From: Mixophyes australis
Lineage: Eukaryota; Chordata; Amphibia; Anura; Limnodynastidae
Assembly (NCBI GenBank): GCA_036250195.1
Contig: JAVHZZ010000012.1
Span: 92,083,115-92,147,114, forward strand
DNA length: 64,000 nt
Direction: 5' to 3'
Under the pieces are notes generated by a model, which saw only the letters and a list, made by a program, of their open reading frames with translations, searched no databases and had not been told where the DNA came from. Numbering within the stretch: position 1 is the first letter of the stretch; each line of letters begins with the position of its first letter. Positions 34,753 through 47,471 of the stretch are shown here, piece after piece. The position numbers and the translations under genes are program-made.

Positions 34753-35432
34753 TGTTACGAGCCGCGGCGGTGCCCAGCCGCCGCGACTCTCCAACCTGCG
34801 TCCCGGCCGTCGCTATGGCGACCGGTACGTCACTTCCGCCCATGACCCGGCTGTTGCCGGGGCAACGGATGGACGCTTCAGCGCTGCGTCCCGGCGGGGA
34901 GAAGCCGGGCGCATGCGCTCAACAATATTACACACCTGTGGGCTAATTAATCTAGGTGCAAGGGGGCTGAGGATTATCAGAGCCAGGCTCTGATTGGCTG
35001 GGCTTACTACTTAAGGCAATGAGGTCTGCTACCTCATTGCCGGTTATAGCTTCTGTGCTCCAGTCTGCTGACCTGCTTGTTCCTGTTCCTGTATCCTGAT
35101 ACTGCTACTGATTTCCCGTGTATGACCCTTGGCTTTGAATTGGACTTCGCTTGTGTTTCCTGTGACCCTGATCTCTGGCCTGTTTACCGTTTCTGCTATC
35201 CGCCTGTGACCCCTGACCTCAGCTTGTTTACCAATACTGTTGTCTGCTGCCGGCCCTTGACCTCTGCGTGGACCTCACTCCGCTTGCCTGGGTTCTCCCC
35301 AGCCGGTACACACTTCACGACCCTCTGTCAGTCTGCGGCCCAGTCTGTCCCCACCATCAGGGGCTCCAGTGAACACCTGATTGGCATAGTAGATTCCGGG
35401 TTGTGTTGTGCCGGCTGGAGGGGTTCCTAACA
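34753..35432 (+). repeat. 5' LTR of Gypsy chromovirus (680 bp)
   Basis: Starts TGTTACGAGCCGC, ends GGTTCCTAACA. The 5-bp target duplication CCTAC flanks the element (34748-34752 and 39974-39978). Downstream of 35432 lies the primer-binding region (TTATAACCGGCCCC). The U3 part (34766-35108) is absent from the 3' LTR. Confidence 0.95.
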
Positions 35433-35463
35433 TTATAACCGGCCCCACTGAGACGAGGTTGTG

Positions 35464-36318
35464 ATGGATGGAGGCGGATCCACACCATCTACGGCACAAG
35501 CCTTAGCAGGCCATGTTGAGTCCCTGTACCAGATGATGCAGGGATTGGCTGAGCGTATGTCCGTCCAGGAGGAACTTGCCAAGACTCCACCGCCCACTCC
35601 AGATCCCATCTGTGAACCCAAAATTAATTTACCGGACCGGTTCTCCGGAAATAGATCACTGTTCCGGAATTTCAGGAAGAGCTGCAAGCTCCATTTTCGG
35701 TGGAAACCCCGCTCCTCCGGTTCAGAGCAGCAAAGAGTCGGGATTATCATTTCCCTTCTACCGGGTGACCCCCAGTCCTGGGCGTTTTTCTTGCCGCAGA
35801 CCAGTCCTGCCATGCAGTCCGTAGACGCTTTCTTCGAGGCGTTAGGTCTACTATATGACGACCCGGACCGTATGGCCTCCGCTGAAGCTCAGCTACGGGC
35901 CTTGAAACAAGGTCGGCGCTCGGCAGAGGAATACTGCGCTGAATTCAGTAGATGGTCACCTGATAGTGGATGGAATGATCCTGCCTTGCGTAGCCAGTTC
36001 CGTCTTGGCCTGTCGGAACAGATTAAAGACTTTTTGGTGCAGTACCCATCTCCTACCTCTCTGGAGGATCTGATGCACCTCTCCATTAAAATTAACAGGA
36101 GATTTAAAGAGCGGAAAACCGAAAAGGAGACATCATCACCTCCATCCGTCTTCATTCCTGTTTCCACAGATGGTGAGGAACCGATGCAATTAGGAGCGTA
36201 TCGTCTTTCCCCTGAGGAAAAAGACAGGAGACAATCACTAGGCCTATGTCTCTATTGTGGCACAAAAGGCCACTTCTCCCGTTCCTGCCCAAATAAGCCG
36301 GGAAAAGAGCATGCCTAG
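35464..36318 (+). CDS. gag: Gypsy chromovirus Gag polyprotein
   Basis: 284 codons, uninterrupted, from the first ATG after the 5' LTR; an upstream in-frame GTG is not needed. A capsid-like middle region reads [16 protein letters not shown] and [20 protein letters not shown], typical of vertebrate Gypsy/Ty3 Gag. One CCHC zinc knuckle lies near the C-terminus ([14 protein letters not shown]). Gag packages the element RNA in a cytoplasmic virus-like particle. The pol frame is one base back relative to gag, so Pol would need -1 frameshifting or separate initiation. Confidence 0.9.
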   Translation: MDGGGSTPSTAQALAGHVESLYQMMQGLAERMSVQEELAKTPPPTPDPICEPKINLPDRFSGNRSLFRNFRKSCKLHFRWKPRSSGSEQQRVGIIISLLPGDPQSWAFFLPQTSPAMQSVDAFFEALGLLYDDPDRMASAEAQLRALKQGRRSAEEYCAEFSRWSPDSGWNDPALRSQFRLGLSEQIKDFLVQYPSPTSLEDLMHLSIKINRRFKERKTEKETSSPPSVFIPVSTDGEEPMQLGAYRLSPEEKDRRQSLGLCLYCGTKGHFSRSCPNKPGKEHA

Positions 36319-36329
36319 GGAACGAGGGG

Positions 36330-39300
36330 AAAGTTCACCTAGGTCTGCAGATTGTCTCCCCGAAAAATGCTGTATTGATCCCTGCACAGCTCACGTTCAG
36401 TACTCGTTCCATGGACCTGGCAGCCTTCATTGATAGTGGAGCTGCAGGCAACTTCCTTGATATCGGGTTCGCCCGCGCTGCTGAAATTCCGACGGTAAAA
36501 CTCAAGTCTGCTATTACTGTCTGTGGCTTAGATGGAAGTCCGTTACCTTGTGGCAAGATTTTCTGGGAGACCCCGCCACTACAGTTGAATATCGGAGCTC
36601 TCCATTCAGAGACAATAACCTTCTTCCTTATTGATTGTTCATCGGTTCCCTTGATCCTGGGCCACCCATGGCTTTCCCGGCATAACCCTGTAATGGACTG
36701 GGTAAAAGGAGAAATTGTCCAGTGGAGCTCTTACTGTACACGGTCCTGCTTGTCACTGCCTCTGCGGGTGATTCACACTATTCCAGAGCAGCTTCCCTCA
36801 CAATATCACGAGTTCTGGGATGTGTTCTCCAAAGAGGCTGCTGACATTTTACCACCACACCGTGACTTCGACTGTGCCATCGAGCTTATCCCTGGTTCCA
36901 AGTTACCTAAGGGACGCCTGTACTCTCTCTCTGGTCCAGAGACCAAATCCATGCAGGAATACATTGAAGAAAACCTGGAGAAAGGCTTCATTAGGCCATC
37001 TAAATCTCCCGTAGGAGCAGGATGCTTCTTTGTATCCAAAAAGGACGGAGGACTAAGACCCTGTATTGATTACCGGGGATTGAATCTTATCACAATCAAG
37101 AACACCGATCCCCTTCTGCTCATCTCGGTATTGTTTGATCAGTTGAGAGGTGCTACTGTCTTCTCAAAAATCGACCTTCGTGGAGCGTATAACCTCATCC
37201 ATATCAAGGTGGGAGACGAGTGGAAGACGGCATTCAATACGCACTCTGGCCATTACGAGTATCTGGTCATGCCGTTTGGTCTTAGCAATGCACCTGCAGT
37301 GTTTCAGGACTTGATCAATGAGGTTCTTCGGGACTTCCTTGGTTGTTTTGTGGTCGTTTATTTAGATGATATCCTCATCTATTCCAGATCTTTGTCCGTA
37401 CATCAGAATCACGTCAAACAAGTACTATGAAGATTGCGAGAGAACCACCTTTTTGCCAAGCTGGAAAAGTGTGAGTTCGAGGTGCAGAAGGTATCTTTTT
37501 TGGGTTACATAATCTCTTCTGAGGGATTCTCCATGGATCCAACTAAGGTTCAGGCTATTTTGGATTGGGTGCAACCAAATAACCTTAAAGCGGTGCAGAG
37601 GTTTCTGGGCTCCTCCACCTATTATAGAAGGTTCATTCCTGGCTTTGCGGACATCGTGGCTTCCATTGTCGCCCTAACCCGTAAAGGAATGGATCCAACT
37701 AATTGGTCGCCCCAAGCAGTAGCCTCATTCGAAAGCCTGAAAAAAAGCCTTTATCTCCGCTCAGGTCCTTAGACACCTGGATCCAGCTAAGATATTTGTT
37801 CTTGAGGTTGACTCCTCTGACGTCGGTGCTGGTGCCATACTATCACAGAAGGATCCTAATACTAATCGCCTACACCCATGTGCCTATTTCTCCCGTCAGT
37901 TCTCCTCAGCAGAAGCCAACTACGATGTCGGGAATAGAGAATTATTGGCAATGAAATGGGCCTTCGAGGAGTGGCGGCATTGGCTGGAGGGTGCTTCACA
38001 TCAGATCTCTGTCATTACCGACCACAAGAACTTGCAATATATCCAATCGGCCAAACGTCTAAATCCTAGACAGGCCCGTTGGTCGTTATTTTTTACCCGG
38101 TTCAATTTTCTGATCACCTATCGACCGGGTTCCAAAAATGTCCGGGCAGATGCTCATTTCCAGAAGTTTCTTGGCACACGACGTTCCAGTCCCAAACCCA
38201 GAGCCTATTATTCCTCCTTCTGTAATACATGCCGGGTTAACCCAGGATCTGAGTATCGCACTTCAGAGATTTCAGAGATTAGCCCCTGATACTACTCCGG
38301 AGCAACGTCTCTTTGTCCCAGTCCACCTAAGGAAGGCGGTTCTTGCAGAGGCGCATAATAGTAGGTCTGCTGGACACCCGGGAATCTATAAGACGCTGGA
38401 GATCCTTTCCCGTACGGTCTGGTGGCCTTCCTTGTCTGCTGACGTCAAGAGTCATGTCCTCTCATGTGAGATTTGTGCCAGAAACAAAGTCCCCAGGACT
38501 CGCCCGATAGGTCAATTGGTTCCATTGACCTTTCCTGCAAAACCTTGGACACATTTGTCCATGGACTTTATTGTTGATTTGCCACCTTCTGCAGGACACA
38601 ATACTATTTGGGTTGTGGTAGACCGGTTCAGCAAAATGGCACATTTCATTCCATTAACCAGGCTTCCTACAGCTCGAGATCTGGCCATTCTCTTCATACA
38701 ACATGTTTTCCGGCCCCATGGACTTCCTTCCGATATTGTTTCTGATAGTGGTTCACAATTCATAGCGCAGTTCTGGAGATCCTTCTGTACCCTTCTCGGA
38801 ATCAAGATCAGTCTGTCATCTGCATACCACCCTCAGTCTAACGGGCAAACTGAAAGGGTTAACCAGTCACTTGAACAGTTCCTCCGATGTTATACTTCAG
38901 AATTCCATGACAACTGGTCCTCTTTGCTGCCCTGGGCAGAGTTTGCCTACAATAACTCATCTCACTCATCTACTCAAACTTCCCCGTTCTACTGTAACTT
39001 CGGTTTCCATCCCAGGTCCAATTCTCTGTATTCTCTCAAATCTGCTAGTATCCCGGAGATTCGTTCCACAGCTGCTGATTTGAAAGTAATTTGGAGGAAA
39101 GTTCAGTCCTCCTTGAAGAAGTCCTCAGTGTCGGGCAAAATTTTTTCAGATCGCCACCGTACTGCCTGCTCATTCAAAGTGGGCCAGAAAGTGTGGCTGT
39201 CAACTCGAAATATTAGGCTCAAACAGCCTTGTAAAAAACTGGGCCCTAAATTTATTGGTCCGTTCATGATCACCAAACAGATCAAACCGGTAGCTTTTAG

Positions 39301-39652
39301 ATTGAAGATTCCTGGCTCACTAAATATTCCGAACACGTTTCATTGTTCATTACTTAAACCAGTATTATACCCGAGTCAATCCCAGCCGACAGGTCTTTCT
39401 GTGGGAAATAGGAACACACCACAAAAATTTGTGGTCCAGAAAGTTCTTGACTCCAAAAAAGTGCAGGGGCAGGTACACTTCTTAGTACAATGGAAAAAAC
39501 ATGGATTAGAGGAACGATCCTGGGTCCCGCGAAGACGACTATGTGCGCCTAAACAGTTGAAGGATTTCTTCAAAAAATTTCCAAAGAAACCTGGATGTCG
39601 GGGTCCCTCGACCCCTCCTCAAGGGGGGGGGGGTACTGTTACGAGCCGCTGA
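36330..39652 (+). pseudogene. pol: Gypsy chromovirus Pol (protease, RT, RNase H, integrase, chromodomain), three breaks
   Basis: Domains in order: aspartic protease with [10 protein letters not shown]; reverse transcriptase with YLDDILIYS (about 37355-37385); RNase H with [13 protein letters not shown] and TDHKNLQY; integrase with the His/Cys zinc region (HNSRSAGHPG ... CEICARNK), catalytic Asp in MDFIVDLP, Asp in VSDSGSQF and Glu in SNGQTERVNQSL; then a chromodomain-like end (VHFLVQWKKHGLEERSWVP). Breaks: TGA at 37428-37430 (an Arg CGA changed by C to T); one extra base in the A run at 37740-37746; one extra base near 38152-38158. Otherwise open, so the damage is recent. The chromodomain places it among chromoviruses, known to target chromatin marks. 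Confidence 0.92.
39621..39633 (+). other. Gypsy polypurine tract
   Basis: AA followed by eleven G, then TAC and the 3' LTR start. It primes plus-strand synthesis. Confidence 0.8.
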
Positions 39653-39973
39653 TTTCCTGTGTATGACCCTTGGCTTTGAATTGGACTTCGCTTGTGTTTC
39701 CTGTGACCCTGATCTCTGGCCTGTTTACCGTTTTTGCTATCCGGCTGTGACCCCTGACCTCAGCTTGTTTACCGATACTGTTGTCTGCTGCCGGCCCTTG
39801 ACCTCTGTGTGGACCTCACTCCGCTTGCCTGGGTTCTCCCCAGCCGGTACACACTTCACGACCCTCTGTCAGTCTGCGGGCCAGTCTGTCCCCACTATCA
39901 GGGGCTCCAGTGAACACCTGATTGGCAGAGTAGATTCCGGGTTGTGTTGTGCCGGCTGGAGGGGTTCCTAACA
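39637..39973 (+). repeat. 3' LTR of Gypsy chromovirus, U3-deleted (337 bp)
   Basis: Same ends as the 5' LTR (TGTTACGAGCCGC ... GGTTCCTAACA) but lacks exactly the 343 bp matching 34766-35108. Over the shared part I count about eight substitutions (roughly 2.5 percent), which suggests a recent insertion. Confidence 0.95.
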
Positions 39974-39978
39974 CCTAC

Positions 39979-40121
39979 ACTAAGATCTCCCGTTTTTCAA
40001 AAAGCCAGCCTTATCAGCGACATTACTAAAGTTTCAGTCTCTAAGAGCCCCTTGCCCCTCCTTCTCAGTTCTCAATTGGAGGAGCTGGATAAGCACCCTG
40101 ATAAAGTTTTCATGCATATCC
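39979..40121 (+). pseudogene. L1/Tx1-like LINE fragment, part 2
   Basis: Continues the LINE after the Gypsy insertion and its CCTAC duplication. Reads as a degraded C-terminal part (LLLSSQLEELDKHPDK). Interrupted at 40122 by a small hAT element. Confidence 0.5.
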
Positions 40122-40378
40122 CATAGTTGCCTACTCTCCCGGAATGTCAGGGAGACTCCTGAATTTTTGGGAGTTCTCTTGGCTCCCAGGAGAGCCGTGC
40201 AACGTCCCACATCCTGCCCTCTTTGTTGGTGAAGTGGGGTGGGTCTAAATGTGTCATCCCAGCCCCACCACTGTAGTGATAGGCCGATACTGGTAAAGTT
40301 TGATAGCGGCAGGGCCTAACTACGAGAGTCACGTGGTCACCCCCTCCTGGAGATCATGCTGCAAAGTTGGCAAGTATG
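40122..40378. mobile_element. Short non-autonomous hAT element (257 bp)
   Basis: Perfect 8-bp target duplication GCATATCC at 40114-40121 and 40379-40386. Ends CATAGTTGCCTACTCTCCC and, inward from the right, CATACTTGCCAACTTTGC. Same family as the element at 23903-25678, including the CTCCCGGAATGTC-GGGAG palindrome near the left end. Confidence 0.93.
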
Positions 40379-40386
40379 GCATATCC

Positions 40387-40605
40387 TCAACGTGGGCAGA
40401 TGTTTGGTTACAAGTCACTGTAAGCACCCGAAGACACCATCCTGGAAGCAGCTCCTCAACAAAATCTGGTACTATGGAGAAAGTTTCTGCATACTTAAGT
40501 AACAAATCTCACAAATACAACCAAATCTGGTGCAATTGGTTCATTTATAATAGCCTATCTCCACAAGGTGATCCTTTCCAAAGTCTTTCTTACCTTCTAC
40601 TGTAG
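40387..40605 (+). pseudogene. L1/Tx1-like LINE fragment, part 3 (C-terminus)
   Basis: After the hAT element the frame reads CKHPKTPSWKQLLNKIWYYGE, the end-of-protein style of L1/Tx1 LINEs (a W-x-K, Pro-Ser/Thr, then KIW pattern). Together with parts 1 and 2 it shows one old LINE split by two later insertions. Confidence 0.5.
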
Positions 40606-41905
40606 TTATACTTAAGCATTAGTCTCTATAAATGACCCAGGCACACACACATGCTCTTCATAAAAAATGGCAGCCACTAGGTCTGTTTATAACCTGACAC
40701 TTTCCCACATTGTCAGAGCTGAAAGCCCCAGGATATAAATAAGCTTAGTGGCTGTCATTTTTTCATTATGCAACAGGAACTCCTGCAGCCAGGAGCCAGT
40801 GTTCATCGTCTGTGAGAGGTTTTTTTTATGTTTCCAAGCATGGTGAAGTGGATTATTTTGATTATTCAAACTGGAAGAAAAGAATTTTTTTTTGCCAACC
40901 TGGGATAAATTTTGTATTTTTTTGGACAATCACGGACCTTTGGAATTAATTTCATTAGTTATATTTTGAAAGCTTGGAAGTTTGGAATCACTACAGATAA
41001 AGAACTTGGTGGTTGGTGAGTATTACTGTTTTTTTTTATTTATTTTAAATACATTTATTTGTCAAACGAGGTGTGTGGCTTATTGAAATTTTATGTTGGT
41101 GCACTACAGGTCCCGGCGGTTCGCCAAGTGCCAGCATGCCCTGGAAGCCATGGCTATGCTGGTGCTTGTAGTACTAAAAGCTACAGCATGCCCAAACTGT
41201 TACTGGCAGCTATTGGGCCTTGCTGGGACCTGTAGTGTGCCAACACAAAATGGTTTGTTTACAATAAAAATATATTTTATTACCCCACATCCACTGCCCA
41301 GGAGTGTGGGAAGAGCCCCAGTGCTTTTAACATGGGGCTGGGTACCACAAGGGGGGTCTGTTTTTGTTTTTTGAAGACTCCATCTCCCTAGGGAATCCAG
41401 CTCTGTGCTGACCAGCCTGGGGCTGGTTGTCATTATGGCAGGAGGACCACCCACTGTGGAGGCACCCCACACTCCCCCCCCCCCCTCCCCGATTTAGCTA
41501 GTACCAGCCCAGACAGGCAGCACTAAGGTTAATCTGGGTGGGGAAGGTGGGGGGGGCACTGTTTTAGTTAGTTATATACTGTATTGTGCCGCCGGACCTA
41601 CTGGCAGTACTAGGGTTAATGTGTTTGGAGGGGGGGGGGCACACTGTTTTATTTAGTTATGTGCTGTATTGTGCCGCCGGACCTACTGGCAGTACTGGGG
41701 TTAATGTGTTTTGGGGGGTAGTGTTAATGATTGCTTCTGTAATGCCAGCATTGCCCATTGAATGTCGATGTGGTGACTGTCAACATTACTACTGTAGACA
41801 GTCACAATGTCACCATTTTAAACATGTGGCAGAATGAATGTGTCGACATATTCACAGTAGTACAATAGTAACCACCCATACACAACACATATATACACAC
41901 AAGTT
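40606..41905. repeat. Unclassified repeats; three tandem ~85-bp units at about 41500-41740
   Basis: 41093-41245 is a GC-richer repeat (AGCATGCCCTGG..., CTTGTAGT) with inverted-repeat character. At about 41500-41740 three related units of roughly 85-90 bp carry CCGGACCTACTGGCAGTACT and a G-run; the second and third are nearly identical. No gene recognised. Confidence 0.55.
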
Positions 41906-42514
41906 AACCCGTGCATGATACTCATGCATTCTAGTCAAATCAAGCTACTTAAGGTGTTAAAAAGGTTCTTGTCATGCATTTGGGCCATAGCCCAGGCCTC
42001 CTCAGGGGAAGAGCGTTACTTCCCGACGTAAGCGCCCTTTTTTAACGTGGTTTTGTCCACGTCACCACCTCATCATTCTTCTCCATCACCTCATCCTTCA
42101 TTTTCATCGCCACATCTATCCAGATGTCTATCCAGACACAGGGATCTCTCTCAGCGGTCCTGAGTATCACACTCCTCTCACTCTGTCACCCCCGGCAACC
42201 ACCAACCACTCCCCACTGTCACCCCCGGCAACAACCAACCACTCCCAACTGTCACTTCTCCTTCAAGTAATATATATATATTTTTTTAAATCTTTATAAA
42301 CACTTTTAACAATTAACAAATTAAATTAACAAATTAAAAACATACCAAATTTCAGCCCTTTCTGAATTTTTTTTTCCACACACACTAAGAATTTAGTAGG
42401 TCAGTGTATAACTCCGCCCAGCAGGTGGTGCTGCAGCTTGGTTTTATTTTTTCCACACACACACACACACACACAGACAGACTAACACACGCCACTAAGC
42501 ATTTATAATATAGA
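41905..42514 (-). mobile_element. Helitron-like non-autonomous element
   Basis: On the minus strand it begins TCTATATTATAAATGC directly after a host A, the A|TC start known for Helitrons, then a TG/CTGT-rich stretch. Its proposed 3' region reads GAGTATCATGCACGGGTTAAC. I do not see a clean hairpin plus CTRR end, so the 3' border is approximate and an RTE-like repeat is possible. A tandem TGTCACCCCCGGCAAC unit lies at 42175-42235. A CTCF-like motif lies at 42418-42436. Confidence 0.4.
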
Positions 42515-43488
42515 TTTTTACACTATTAATTAACTTACTGGCTCTGCATCACCCATACACTAAATAGTCGTTCAATTTAATTAAACAGACCTCTTTAACC
42601 CATGCAATGCCTCAGCACTGAGTATATCTTTTTCGGCGCTGCAGTGCACATTCCTAATACATGTATTTTTGTAACATATAATCTAAAATAATATATTTTA
42701 ATCAATAATTTCCTAGCACCGATAAATTAACCCCTCCAGGGCCGGAGCACATTTAAAGACACTGCGTCCGGCCACAACCCACGTCACTTATTCTGTACCA
42801 CTGCTTGTGCAGGTGCTCCCACTTTGGATACTGACAACGCTCATTATACTGTATTTAAAAACATAAATAAAATCCTTAAAAATGAAAACACACCTGATTG
42901 TTTCATGGGGTTGCTGAGTTCAATCAGTACAATGCTTTACAGATCTGTCTTTATGGTAAGACCTTGACAGAAAGACAGTGCTCAGATAAAGTGCTGAAAC
43001 ATATCTGCTATAGAGCCAGTGACAGATTCTGTAACGTTAAACTGAACACAGAAAGCAGCTTCCTTATTAAGATCACGGCCCCTTTGGATACTGATAGCTC
43101 CGTGTAGAGCTCCTCTGGAAGGTAAATGTGACTGCAGGTGAGCAGAGCCAACATGGAGAGTAGACCCAAGTCAGCTAGTGCCTAGATCCAAGCCCAGGAG
43201 ATCAGCACATGGCATCATAAGCTGTCAGCCTAGTGACAGAGAGGGAGGCTGAGGAGAGATCTTTACTCTTCTATTAGGACTAAGCTTGTATAGAGACTGC
43301 TATAATAAAGGTCATCATGAGAGATAGTCTGGTGCCCAATACAGAAGACTGTGCTGTTATTTCAGCCACCACAGACCACTACATATACATGATGATATCC
43401 TAGCATATAGTTATGGGAATGTCCAATCAGAAACCTCAGAGAAATATCATTTCTCCATAAAATTAAACACAAATTAAAAGTGCCCTCA
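42515..43488. other. No gene recognised
   Basis: AT-rich, with only short open frames (longest 69 codons at 42898-43107, no recognisable domain). Confidence 0.5.
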
Positions 43489-45052
43489 GTTATATCTATC
43501 TATCTCCTATCTATCTGTCTATCTAATATCTATCTATCTATCTCCTATCTATCTATCTATCTATCTCCTATCTATCTCATATCTATCCCTATTCATATGT
43601 ATCTATCTATCTAATATCTATCTATATCATATCTATCTAACTATCTATCTGTCTATCTAATATCTATCTATCTATCTCCTATCTATCTCATATCTATCCC
43701 TATTCATATGTATCTATCTATCTATATCTATCTATCTCCTATCTATCTATATATCTCCTATCTATCTCATATTTATCTATTCCTATTCATATGTATCTAT
43801 CTATCTCATATCTATCTATATATATCATATCTATCTATATATATCATATCTATATCTATATCATATCTATCTATATATATCATATCTATCTATCTATCTA
43901 TCTATCTGATATCTGTCTATCTATCTATCTCATATCTATCTATCTGATATCTGTCTATCTATCTATCTCATATCTATCTATCTATCTAATATCTATCTAT
44001 CTAATATCTGTCTGTCTATCTAATATCTATCTATCTCATATCTATCTATTCCTATTCATATGTATCTATCTATCTATATTTCTATCTCTCATATCTATCC
44101 CTATTCATATCTATCTATCTATCTCATATCTATCTATATCATATCTATCTGATATCTATCTATCTGTCTATCTAATATTTATCTATCTATCTCCTATCTA
44201 TCTATCTATCTCTATATCATATCTATCTATCTCTATCTATCTATCTAATATCTATCTATCTCATATCTATCTATCTATCTATCTCATATCTATCTATCTA
44301 TCTCTATATCATATCTATCTATCTATCTCATATCTATCTATATCTATCTATATCTATCTCTCTATCTCTATATCATATCTATCTATCTCTATCTATCTAT
44401 CTATCTAATATCTATCTATCTCATATCTATCTATCTATCTATCTATCTAATATCTATCTATCTCTATCTATCTATCTAATATCTATCTATCTAATATCTA
44501 TCTATCTCATATCTATCTATCTATATCTATCTATATCTATCTATCTATCTCTCTATCTATCTAATATCTATCTATCTATCTATCATCTATCTATCTCTCT
44601 ATCTATCTCATATCTATCTATCTCTCTATCTATCTAATATCTATCTATCTATCTATCTCATATCTATCTATCTCTCTATCTATCTATCTTATATCTATCT
44701 ATCCATCTATCTATCTCTCTATCTATCTCATATCTATCTATCTATCTCATATCTATCTATCTATCTATGTATCTATCTATATCTATCTCATATCTATCTA
44801 TCTCTATATCATATCTATCTATCTCTATATCATATCTATCTATCTCTATCTAATATCTATCTATCTCATATCTATCTATCTATATCTATCTATCTCATAT
44901 CTATCTATCTATATCTATCTATATCTGTCTATCAATCTATATATCTATCTATATATCTATCTCATATCTATTTATCTATCTCATATCTATCTATCTATCT
45001 ATCTCTCATATCTATCTATCTATCTATCTCATATCTATCTATCTCTATTCAT

Positions 45053-45112
45053 ATCACCATCATCAACATTTATTTATATAGCGCCAGCAAATTCCGTAGA
45101 GCTTTACAATTG
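45053..45112 (-). mobile_element. SINE/LINE tail inside the microsatellite, copy 1
   Basis: On the minus strand: CAATTGTAAAGCTCTACGG, then TGGCGCTATATAAATAAATG and a TGATGATGG tail. Same tail type as 20940-21059. Confidence 0.8.
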
Positions 45113-45335
45113 TATCTATCTATCTCATATCTATCTATCTATCTAATATCTATCTATATATCTAATATCTATCTATCTATCTATATATCTCTCATATCTA
45201 TCTATCTATCTATCTCATATCTATCTATCTATCTCATATCTATCTATCTATCTCATATCTATCTTTCTCTATTCATATCTATCAATCTATCTCATATCTA
45301 TCTATCTATCCCTATTCATATCTATCTCTATTCAT

Positions 45336-45395
45336 ATCACCATCATCAACATTTATTTATATAGCGCCAGCAAATTCCGTAGAGCTTTACAATTG
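45336..45395 (-). mobile_element. SINE/LINE tail inside the microsatellite, copy 2
   Basis: Identical or nearly identical to the copy at 45053-45112, shifted by 283 bp, with the same microsatellite context on the left. One insertion followed by segmental duplication of the array explains both. Confidence 0.85.
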
Positions 45396-46007
45396 TATCT
45401 ATCTCATATCTATCTATCTAATATCTATCTATATATCTAATATCTATCTATCTCTCATATCTATATATATCATATCTATCTATCTCATATCTATCTATAT
45501 ATCTAATATCTATCTATCTAATATCTATCTATAGATCTCTCATATCTATCTATATATCTAATATCTATCTATATATCTATCTATATATCTATCTATATAT
45601 CTATCTATATATCTATCTATATATCTATCTATATATCTATCTCATATCTATCTATATATCTAATATCTATCTATCTCTCATATCTATATATATCATATCT
45701 ATCTATCTCATATCTAATTATATATCTAATATCTATCTTTATATCTATCTATATATCTAATATCTATCTATATATATCTATCTATCTACCTATCTATATA
45801 TCTATCTATATATCTAATATCTATCTATATATATCTATCTATCTATATATCTATCTATATATCTAATATCTATCTATATATATCTATCTATATATCTATC
45901 TATATATCTAATATCTATCTATATATATATCTATCTATCTCATATCTATCTATATATCTAATATCTGTCTATGTATCTATCTGTCAGTCAGTTTATCTGT
46001 CTATTTC

Positions 46008-47150
46008 TCATGTGTTCCATATATTCTGATAGATTTATAAATTTATTTTAAATGAACTGTGTATGAATTTGTGGAGGTTTAAACAAAATTTAGATCCTGA
46101 AAAAAGCTTAAATACTCTAAACTAGAACTGGTGGTTCATCTATTTATTCATATATTCAGGGTAATGTTATTGTTACATGTAAACATCATCATTATTTATA
46201 ATAAATGTAGTAGCTTTTTCTTCATGTCACTAATTCGATCACTTACGTACAACGCATACAAACATTAATATCTTGTACATGTACCTACAGTTATCAGCTT
46301 GCACAATGACTTACCTTTTTGACAGATATTGTGGTAGCTGTCCGACTGCAAATGACATATAACCAAGATTTTGTTTAGTCAGTTTTGTGTAGATAACCTT
46401 ATATCTTCATATATAGAATTTCCTGTTGAGCAATGTTTCCTGTAGTTAAAGCATTTAAAGAAAAAAAAAAAGAGAGGGGGTTAGGTTCCTTTTTTAAATC
46501 GCTCATCAAGCCACCGGTCTGTAGGTGGTAAATAGGTCTATACGTGAGTGACCTTGCGCAATCTTCATAGCGCGCCTGATTCATTAGCGATCGGATCTTG
46601 TGCTTAAGTTACAATCAGTATTTTACGAACAAACGGGGAGATAAGAAATTCTCAATTCAATAAGGAATGGAAAGTTGAAAAGCACGCCCACCTTCAGTCC
46701 TTTACGCAACGGAATATAAGATGCATCGGATCTTAAGCTCATCTTATAATACGCATCGCAACTTCCGCGTGCCACGTAACGACAAGGGTGGGAGGTGCTA
46801 AAGGTTTGTTTACCAAATGTTTAAACACACTCGGGAGTGTATAAGCCAGCACAGTTGTAACCTAATTATTCATTGTAACACTTACAAGTTTATAGAACCT
46901 TGGACAAATGATTTGGATTTGTTTTGAATTAGTACTAAAGTATTCATTTTTTTCCTCCTTCTAAAAATATAACATCTAATTAGTGTCAGATTAGGAAAAC
47001 ATTTTACAGAAGGTATTTGGGTAAGGCCTTGTAACCTGTGAAAATCACCTTTGGACAACTGTGAGCATTGTCCTCAAACATGGCGTCCCACTCTTTTTGC
47101 AATAGAACACATCTCCTACTGTAATGGTATAAATGTCTGTAAAATAAGGT
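46008..47150. other. No gene recognised; possible MITE terminus near 46571
   Basis: CGCGCCTGATTCATTAGC at 46571-46588 resembles the GGCCCGATTCATTAAGG termini elsewhere. The rest has no recognisable coding sequence. Confidence 0.4.
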
Positions 47151-47152
47151 CA

Positions 47153-47240
47153 GCAAGTAGCCTTAGTGAGTAGCACTTCTGCCTCCCTGCACTGGGGCCA
47201 TGAGTTTGCATCCCAAACATGGCTTGTTGGTCTGGAGTTT
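47153..47240 (+). mobile_element. tRNA-derived SINE head (fragment)
   Basis: Contains an A-box-like TAGCCTTAGTGAGTAGCAC, a GCACTGGGGCCATGAG segment and a B-box-like GAGTTTGCATCCC, then AACATGGC. This is the arrangement of tRNA-headed SINEs with internal pol III promoter. Truncated on the 3' side where a MITE-like terminus begins at 47241. Confidence 0.65.
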
Positions 47241-47471
47241 GGGCCTCAATCATTAAGTAAAGTAAATGTAGCACCCTAAAATCAGGGCCCTGGGGTCTAA
47301 GTATGTGGCATTAGCTAGGGATTTTACATTTCAAATACGGATACACATTCATATTTGGGGTAGGCCACCTCCTTGGCAAAAACTAAACTGTGAAACTATT
47401 CTTACAAATAAAGCAACTATATCAGTTTCACAGTATTTTATCTGATTAATAGAGAACTTACATCTTATGAT

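Larger units (their letters stand above)
43489..46007. repeat. (TATC)n microsatellite region, 2.5 kb
   Basis: Tetranucleotide TATC units broken by recurring CATATC, AATATC, CTCTATATC and TATATATC variants, which form secondary longer periods. Two copies of a SINE tail are embedded. Open frames through it read isoleucine/tyrosine/leucine/serine strings and are not genes. Confidence 0.97.

Noticed and set aside
43708..45364. Isoleucine/tyrosine-rich open frames
   Set aside because: Translation of the (TATC)n microsatellite.
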